This document shows positions 56,893 through 64,000 of a DNA stretch of 64,000 bases, piece by piece. The notes under the pieces are model-generated. The model had not been told where the DNA came from. It searched no databases and saw only the letters and a list, made by a program, of their open reading frames with translations. The DNA comes from Neofusicoccum parvum. Taxonomy: Eukaryota > Ascomycota > Dothideomycetes > Botryosphaeriales > Botryosphaeriaceae. Within the stretch, counting starts at the first letter, position 1; the number at the start of each line of letters is the position of its first letter. The stretch covers positions 2,480,001 through 2,544,000 of the forward strand of contig CP087211.1 of NCBI GenBank assembly GCA_020912385.1, in the 5' to 3' direction. Position numbers and translations under genes: made by a program.

Positions 56893-57762
56893 ATGGACGG
56901 CCAGAGCAGCCAAGATAAACGCCACGAAGTCCGCACTGAGATTGATTTCGATAAGTCCAACAAGGATGGTCCCACGACAACTTTAGTGGCTACAAGCCGT
57001 ACTCAAAGCCCACACACCCAACAATTAGCTATCGATATAGATGGCTTGAGCTGGCCTAGTAAGTAGCATGTTTGCATACAGGCAGTGTGGCTAATAAATA
57101 GCAGGCAAGGGAACACGGAAGAGAATGGAAGCTACCGAGCAGGAGAAAGAGGAGCGGCTGGCAAAACTTTCCGGTGCCGTAAGGACAATTTTAGAGTGCA
57201 CTGGCGAAGACTCCGACCGTGAAGGTCTACTAGATACCCCAGATCGCTACGCGAAAGCGCTCCTCTTCTTTACAAAAGGCTATGAAGAGAGCCTGGAGGA
57301 AATCGTGAACGGGGCTATATTCCACGAGGACCACGACGAGCTCGTAGTCGTGAAGGATATCGAGATCTTCTCCCTTTGTGAGCATCATCTGGTGCCCTTC
57401 ACTGGAAAAGTATGTAAAAGACAACCCTTTGTTTGCGCTAGCATGTTAACTCCAAGCAGATTCATATTGGCTACATCCCTAACCACCGAGTGATTGGGCT
57501 TTCCAAGCTCGCCAGAATCGCCGAGATGTTTTCACGTCGGCTCCAGGTGCAAGAGCGGCTCACAAAACAAGTAGCCCTAGCCCTTTCCAAGATTCTTCAG
57601 CCGCAAGGCATCGCCGTCATTGTAGAGTCTAGGCATCTTTGCATGGTAATGCGTGGCGTCCAGAAGACTTGCGCAACCACGACAACCAGCTGCATGCTCG
57701 GCTGCATGCAATCGACGCCAAAAATCCGAAAAGAGTTTTTGGATCTCATCAGCCGGAAATAG
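56893..57762 (+). CDS. GTP cyclohydrolase I
   Basis: Zinc enzyme converting GTP to 7,8-dihydroneopterin triphosphate, the first step to folate and pterins and also the entry to 7-deazapurines in bacteria. Exons: 56893-57058, 57105-57409, 57460-57762, giving 257 residues. Zinc ligands are C and H in [10 protein letters not shown] and C in [46 protein letters not shown] and TTTTSCMLG are intact, so it should be active. The N-terminal 45 residues are polar and variable as in fungal homologues. Fungi need one copy for folate. Whether this is that copy or a pathway-specific duplicate cannot be told from the window; its pairing with the fusion gene favours the latter. Confidence 0.93.
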
Positions 57763-60734
57763 ATTGTGAAAGGACGTGTCACGACCCTGTATTCCAGGGT
57801 GACGGTTTCCCACTTCGCCGGGAGACTCAATGGTGTTGGAATTCAGGTGAACAGTTTTTCCTTATTTAGTCTTGGCGTCGGGTGGTATCAAAACCTGGCT
57901 GGACGGGCGGCGTGGGGCGGTGCTGTTCGGTAGTGTGCTACGACGCTTGTGCTGGTGGGTTGTGGGTGGACAGCGGGGGGATACCGGCGCAGCTGAGGGC
58001 GGGGTACTCGTCGCCGCCGACGCAGGCAGTAGAGTAGTGCAGGCCAGGCGGCGTTGGCGTTGAGTGCCCGCAGAACTATTATGCCGCGCATGGGATCTGG
58101 GCAGACTTCATGGGTCTAGATCTGGGCGGCGCTAGAGGAGCAGGAGGAAGAAGAAGAAGAGGTAGTGGTGGTAGAGGTGCGGATCAAAGAGCCCGCGGAG
58201 ATATAAGACGAATAGACCACGGAGCTATCAAGCAAACGTATCATTTCCATAGGTTAAATTTAATCCGCGCTACGAGCGAGTCAGTTCCAAATCAGTGCCA
58301 CGCCAGCCACCCGTTGGAGGCCAAGACGCACTGCGGCGTAACCTCCAAGGTATGCCTCGGCGTAAAAAGTTGCTACCATTAGTGCATTACCGTTTCTATA
58401 GTGGAAGGACGGACTCGTTCGTGCCTGCCAAGAGCGGTCACAGTGGGACAGTGGTGAATGTACGTATAGGCCTACTTTTCTCCGTCCGCTCCGTGACAGC
58501 CACGACGTCTTACGTTAAAACTAGTAATTTAGGGGATGGCCTCGCGGGATCACGAACACGTGGGCACTACACTCCAAACTTAGCGGATCCCGCGTTTAGC
58601 ATCACAACGCAAGCAAAGGTTAGCGCGTACTTACTGGGGGAAATTCCTCGTCAAGGGAGTGCGATAGAAATGTAGAGAGGCGAGCTGCTTAAACCGACCG
58701 TTAAATTTTAATCATAACAAGAGTCGCCAGTAAGACGCAAGCGTTGAGTGACGAGAAGAAGTACGGGTCGATGCTAGCTTACTCGGATCACCGCCGTTGT
58801 AGCACCTCCTTCCTATTAAGTACACCTCGAACATGTACTTCGGCCCTCCATCATACACGCTAGCTGAGATGCCTGTCTTTAAGAGTACCCCGGTTAAGCG
58901 TGTTGTAGTATTTGCCTAGCCATCCCCGCCGCCTTAGAGACATCTCGAACGACGGACGGACTGACGCTTACTAGAAAACACGAACCCGTATACTTGTTCC
59001 ATCTCGTTTATCCTCCCTCCTTCCCTCTCTTCTTCCCTTACCACCCCTTACCCATGGCCGTAGAATGGCCGGATCAAACAGTAGCTGCGGCTTGTGCGCC
59101 TCGGGTCGTGCACGTGGTATAGTAGACCCGAGCGAGGAGGACGTCGAGGTTAGTGGGATGGCTGTGCCGTGCACGAGGTGATGGCTTTTCAAGTAGGCGG
59201 TGGATTGCGCGCTCGACCCGAGCGAGATGGGAGGGGGGAGGACGGAGGGGTTCCTACCCGGTTGTCCGACTTACAGCGGCAGACTCGCCTGGCCGTAGAG
59301 CGGTTCGGATCGATGTTATCAAGCGAACCACTAGCTGGCCCAGATGTAGCTGCGCCCACTATCACTGGTCGCGTTACCACTACATTACCATATCGCCGTG
59401 TGCCGCCGTAATCAACTCCCATCACCTCGCGCGACGTCGGCGGGAGGGCCGGGGCCAGCCGGTACGGGCGAGCTGGACGTCGGCATAGCGCTGGTTGCCA
59501 AGTCATCGGAGCGGCCTGCGGCCCTGAGCTAGTGACGGTGGGGATGGAAACGCGGAGGGCGACGTACTATGTGGAAGCTCGGGTGGCGGGTGCACTTACT
59601 ATTTCGGGCGTTTTGTGTGCGCGACACAAAACGCCCGGAAGCGCAGGCGCAGGCGCAGACGCTGCAGGGGCAATGCGCTCCAGCTCGCCTCGCCCTCCGC
59701 ATACTCACCCTCATACAGTGCGTCGTACCTAGGCCGTGCCTAGGCTGGATGGGGGTGTCGCAGGGCGTGCTGTGAGCGGGCTGCCCGCGGTGCGTGAATG
59801 ACGACCTCGTCGCGAAAGAAAAAAAGCGGCACGACGCGCCATCACGTGATCGCAGCTAAGCGCCCGGCCATCGCATTTCCCCGCGCAACGCCAGCGTCAA
59901 CGCCACCACCACCGATCCTCCGTCCCCAGACGCTCCCATCCACCATCGCCATTCGTCATCCACCACCCGCCGTCCGCCATCCACCACCCGCCGTCCGTCA
60001 TCCGCCGCTCCCTCCGCCGCCCGCCATCTCCGTCTCCTCAGACAACGGACCATGTAAGGACGGTGCAACACCCACACATACCAGGGCCAGGGCTGCCCGC
60101 ATCTTGCAAAGCCCGGTTGGGTGGACGGGGTAGGTCGCGGCGCGCTGCGGTAGCAGTAGCGCGTGTCATCGGCTCCGGCCTGAAGAGGGGCCCGCGCCAT
60201 GATTGCCATGTGCCGGGCTGCCTGGCGCCCCAGCGGACAGCGCGGCGTTGAGGGGCGCGGACTTCGGAAGCAGGCCATGCTGCGCGCACCTCTCCCCGGG
60301 GGGTCTGAAACGGGGCCGCGGATGCGTCCGCGGCTGCCGGTATTCGAATCGGCCTCTCGCGCCTCTGTCGCGGCATGGCGGTGCCAGGCCGGGCTGCTTG
60401 ACACAGAGCCAGGGCTGCTCGGAACCTCAACGTTCGCAAAGCCCGGGTGGGCGGGTATCTTCTTGTTGGAGGGTATCGTCCCCGTCGTCCCCGTTCTCCC
60501 TTCTCTGTGCGACGCTGACGCCGTGTGCTGCACTAGATCCAATAGCGGACCCCGCCGCCTGGTACATCGCCCAAAACACGCCTGCGCTGATCCAATGGGA
60601 CGATGGTGCTGGCCGTGTCGCCTGTCTCGGGCTCCGCCACCCCTCACCGTAAAGCACTGTCACTGCTGACGTCGGCCTCGACACCTCGCAACGTACCGCG
60701 CTCCTCCGCTTCTGTGTCCCCGTCGGCTTGAGGA
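57763..60734. other. 3-kb decayed, GC-rich region
   Basis: No intact gene. Low-complexity GGA/GAA repeats occur near 58.12-58.18 kb. Many GC-driven openings overlap on both strands (for example 59798-60133 and 59856-60647) and match no family. It looks like degraded repeat-rich, perhaps subtelomeric, DNA; telomere repeats were not seen. Confidence 0.45.
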
Positions 60735-61899
60735 ATGCTACCTAGAAAAAGGTGTTGCTGTACGTCGTGGTCCGCCCCGACAACATCTAGAGTGTCGCAA
60801 CGCAATCCATTGAAGACACGGCCCCCGACGCCATCTCGGCCTTCCTCTCCGCCGCCCCGCAGTGCTCCACCGCCGCTGATATCGTGTCCTTCCGGATCTC
60901 TCTTACCCAGCCCGCTATAATCGTAGGGCCCGCCGGTCTTACGGATCTATACCCTACTAAAGGAGGCTTCGGCAGGATTCTGGACGCTTTGTACTCGCTT
61001 TCCCGCGCCACCGACCTTGCTATCTACATACCAAGCGGACACGATACTGCCCTTCGTATTAATGCACTTGGTACAGTCGCTGCGACGGGTACCCTTCAGC
61101 CAAGTGCGAGAAAGCATGCATTGAACACGCTGTACGGCGGCGGTGGTGGCGTAGACATTGGTCATCTTCTTCAGACTACTCACAAGTCCCCTCCCGCCTA
61201 CCATGAGCCCACCCCATCCCCTCCGTTGCATTCGGAATCAGCGACAACACGAAAACGTGGGTATCCTCCCTTCATCTCCCATGCCACGTCTGAGCGCTTC
61301 AGTTATCTAATACTTGACCGGGCATAGGTCTGCTATCCCGCGGTGGCCGCTCGCCTTCGCCGAAGAAGAGAGACACCGGATCCAGCCCTATCGCGGCAGA
61401 GGCACCATCGTGGCAGGGCCGCCTGCTTGCCTTGGAGCTCGAGGTTTCGACGCTCCACCGGCGCCTGGCTACGCAAGAGGGCGCTTCCAGTGAGACCGAG
61501 GACATTTCTATCGCCGATCATCTCGGCCGGCTGGACGAAGACGTCCGCCAAATGCGCATATAGATGGATCGGATCGAGGCGTTACTCCAGTAGGGCGACT
61601 CGGGCTCGGAGACACCCACGTCCGAGACTGGCATTATGGCCAGAGTCAGGGATATGGTCGACGATCGGCTGTGGGAGGTCCAGGAGACGGAGTCGGTCAT
61701 CGAGGAAATGGTTGATGACAAGTTTCTTCTATGGAAGATCGACTTCCAGGACTGGCTCGAGGACCAGAGCCGTGAAGACATCCCCCGCCATATACGTAAG
61801 GCGGTCCGGCTAATAGTACCCGACATTTTATCCCGACTTACTTTTACCCCACACTTCTCGAGCTTCCTTAGACGAAGGCATAATAAAACACCACTATGA
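60735..61899 (+). pseudogene. Decayed gene for a coiled-coil protein of a fungal repeat family
   Basis: A long frame can be followed with interruptions: a segment with ISAFLSAAPQ and GFGRILDALYSLSRATDLAIY, then SPPAYHEPTPSPP, and after a frame change WQGRLLALELEVSTLHRRLA, IADHLGRLDEDVRQM and MVDDRLWEVQETESVIEEMV. In-frame TAG stops lie at 60788, 61561 and 61591; a frame change lies between 61325 and 61345. The heptad-like, acidic C-terminal part resembles multicopy hypothetical proteins of fungal genomes. Function unknown; clearly not intact. Confidence 0.55.
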
Positions 61900-62285
61900 C
61901 GAGGTGATTATTCCCGCCCGCTGCTGCTTCCTCACGCCTTGACGTCATCCAATCCGTCGCCCATCGACGGATCCTCTTTCGAATTTTAACCTCCATACGG
62001 CCTCCTTACCGCTCCATATCCACCGAACAGCGCAGTCTGCCGCCGTCCTCCCTCTAACCAATTGCTCCCGGGCTATTCTTTGCCCGCAGGAGCAGTAACA
62101 GCAGCCGGGCTGGCCCTACCCGCACGCTAGACTGCCACACCCACCGCCTGCGCGGCCAGACCAGCACTCCAGCCCACACCTACACCATCGCCACTCAGTA
62201 GCAGCCTATATGTACACTCTAAAATTCAACAGCCCCACGTTCCCGGCACCGCCATGACATCCGCCCGGCCTCCTCGGCCCACCAG
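61900..62285. other. Short non-coding stretch between relics
   Basis: No supported feature; possible remnant of the 5' region of the following pseudogene. Confidence 0.4.
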
Positions 62286-63350
62286 GTGGTCGGCGCTCCC
62301 GCTGTCCACTCGCCCCACATCGCTACAGGCCAACCTACTCCGGCTTCGCCTTTCTACTGCCCGCCGTGCTCTCCTCCAGCCACAGCCGGCCAGCCCACCA
62401 ACGCAGCTCTAACCACACCCGCCTCGGCCATCAGCACAGTCGCGCTAGCAGACCCGGTCACACCCGCGCCCTCCACATGCTCACCCTTATGCAGTGCGTT
62501 CAGCCGCTGAACATCGACGACCCAGCCGCCGGATTGGAGCTCGTCCGATTCTGCCGTGCTCGAGGACATGGCAGCAGCGACCGACCCGGCACCTCTAGAG
62601 TTCGAAGCCTTCGACTTCGGCGCACCGCTCAGCAACCACCGCGCGCAGGCAGAAGACGTGGCCGGGATCGAGGCTCTATGGCTCATCAAACTCACCGAGG
62701 TTAACGTGCGGCTGTGTATACATTCGAAAACAGTGCCGCATGTACAGATGCGCAGCCATCGCCGCTCTTCGCCAGCGAGCGAGGGAATTCACACCGAACC
62801 TCTTGCAGTCGACGAGACCTTCAGGCTCTCCGGTCAGCTGATCGACCTGCTCAAAGAGATACACTGTAAGGGACGCCGGGACTCGTTGACGTTCGCCAGC
62901 CCAGCCTCGGCCAACCCGCCACCCCTAGGACGAGTAAAGCGGATCCTCGACTCGGGCTCGAGCATCCTAGTGCTGTCCTGCTACGTCAGGATGCTTGAAG
63001 TCTACGCGCGGATGCACGTAGAGAGCCCGCTAGGCAACACGCAGCTCCCCGGCCTCACCATCGGGTCCTTCTCACTGCACTCGCGCCCGGCCATGCAGAT
63101 CACGCTCGTCACTCAGCTGGCTGAGTAGATGCTAGAGCGCCTCCGCCGCTTCATCCACATCGTCGGCCAGGACTCGAGGGGCTGGTGGGTAGCAGAGGAA
63201 GACGACACCGAGTCCGACTGCGCATTCAGCGGCGTCGTGCAGGTCTCGCTGCAGGCCATCCGCACGCGCGAGGCCAGGATCGTCAAGGCCATGGGCGAGG
63301 TGAGACGCAAGGTGCACGAGTTCCCGTACATATTTGGCTGGAGCGGCTAG
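62286..63350 (+). pseudogene. Broken secondary-metabolism-type transcription factor (C-terminal part)
   Basis: One frame runs from 62286 to 63350, interrupted by TGA at 62508 and TAG at 63126. The readable part has DPAPLEFEAFDFG, a Leu-rich helix DETFRLSGQLIDLL, and ILVLSCYVRMLEVYARM, resembling the C-terminal half of Zn2Cys6 regulators found in secondary-metabolite clusters. Both stops differ from a sense codon (CGA, CAG) by one C-to-T change. No zinc cluster is readable upstream. It is followed by a broken MFS gene, as in a dead metabolite cluster. Identity is moderately sure, breakage sure. Confidence 0.6.
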
Positions 63351-63472
63351 AAAATAGAACAGATCAACCCCACATGCTGTGCTTGCATTTGCCGTTTGTG
63401 GATTGCGTGACGGGCGAGAGAGGCTTGTAAGGCAACCGACCAGGCACAGCTGCGTGTGCATTTCAACGCTGA

Positions 63473-63967
63473 ATGGCGCCAGCAAAAAGTACCGCTTTGT
63501 CTTCGCTTTTCTCGCAGGCCCGTACAGCTCGCCACTTGCGCACCCCCGCCCAAAATGTCCCAGGCGCCAGCTCCAGCGGGCGGAAATGCCCAGCCGGCAC
63601 CGCAAGCGCCTCCAGCCACTATGCCGTCCAGGTCCCGCCTCAGCTTCCCCAGCCGGCGGCGCGTGGCTGGAGATTCTGGCTTGTCTTTGCGCCTCTCTGC
63701 ATCGGCACGCTCTTCTAAGAAAGTAGGTGTGTAACTTGCTAACTTATCCTCCATAGCACGGCGTTCAAACTATTCTATAGCCAGTTTGTAGGAGACCTCG
63801 ACCACGATGCTGATTGCTGGACGCATCGTGCAAGGTATTAGAGGAGGAGGAGTGAGCATCATAACGCAGCTAGTTATCGGTGACCTCGTCTCCGTCCGTA
63901 AGAGAGTGAAATACATAGGCATCGTGTTCGCCGTCTTCGGTGCGGGCACTACCATTGGCCCTGTCAT
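63473..63967 (+). pseudogene. Decayed MFS transporter (DHA-type), runs off the right edge
   Basis: Three pieces in different frames fit one drug-efflux MFS protein: a first membrane helix WRFWLVFAPLCIGTLF ending in TAA near 63718; STAFKLFYSQF at about 63757-63790; and, from 63793, TMLIAGRIVQGIRGGG, QLVIGDLVSVRKRVKYIG and GAGTTIGPVIGGVI (the GPxxGG motif C). About 50-60 residues expected between the second and third pieces are missing, so a deletion is likely rather than splicing. The third piece stays open to the window edge. Confidence 0.6.
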
Positions 63968-64000
63968 CGGCGGTGTGATCGTCCAACGCGCCTTATGGAC

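Noticed and set aside
59798..60669. Overlapping GC-rich ORFs of up to 263 residues
   Set aside because: Pro/Arg/Ala-rich low-complexity products from repeated CCGCC-type sequence; no domain.

Overview
The window comes from a filamentous ascomycete (Pezizomycotina). Genes are split by short GT-AG introns of about 40-80 bases with CTGAC/CTAAC branch points. Families present are typical of that group: Zn2Cys6 regulators, a PTH11-like rhodopsin-domain protein, cutinase, GH62, BAHD and DIT1/PvcA enzymes, and Tad-like LINE ends. Species or order cannot be fixed from the sequence. All gene models were spliced by hand; every exon chain given keeps one reading frame throughout.

Layout. 0.2-6.2 kb: a PRISE-type reductase, a secreted SMP-30-like lactonase, a tiny cysteine-containing secreted peptide and a seven-helix rhodopsin-domain protein. 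6.2-20 kb is gene-poor and holds a cutinase, an F-box protein, a secreted SGNH lipase and a secreted protein with deaminase-like zinc motifs. 20.2-26.0 kb is a compact module: a Zn2Cys6 regulator, then two XanA/TauD-type Fe(II)/2-oxoglutarate dioxygenases sharing one promoter. 26.6-31.9 kb is one large NO VEIN-like gene (GHKL ATPase at the front, nuclease-like EVK domain at the end). 33.1-34.1 kb is a GH62 arabinofuranosidase between AT-rich, gene-free stretches.

36.0-47.8 kb is the most interesting region, a tight six-gene biosynthetic cluster: peroxisomal acyl-CoA ligase, peroxisomal hot-dog thioesterase, NRPS-like A-T-R reductase, two isocyanide synthases transcribed head to head, and a BAHD acyltransferase. 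The parts suggest an isocyanide-bearing product made from separate enzymes that resemble the domains of known fused synthases. 49.2-51.5 kb holds the 3' ends of two LINE elements.

52.6-57.8 kb holds a second candidate system: a 1205-residue fusion (methyltransferase, covalent-FAD oxidase, phosphomevalonate-kinase-like kinase, phosphoribosyltransferase) divergently paired with a complete GTP cyclohydrolase I. From 57.8 kb to the right edge the sequence is GC-rich and decayed. It holds relics of a coiled-coil repeat-family protein, a secondary-metabolism-type regulator and an MFS transporter. Their in-frame stops are mostly TAG or TGA where CAG or CGA would be expected, a pattern that fits C-to-T mutation (RIP-like).
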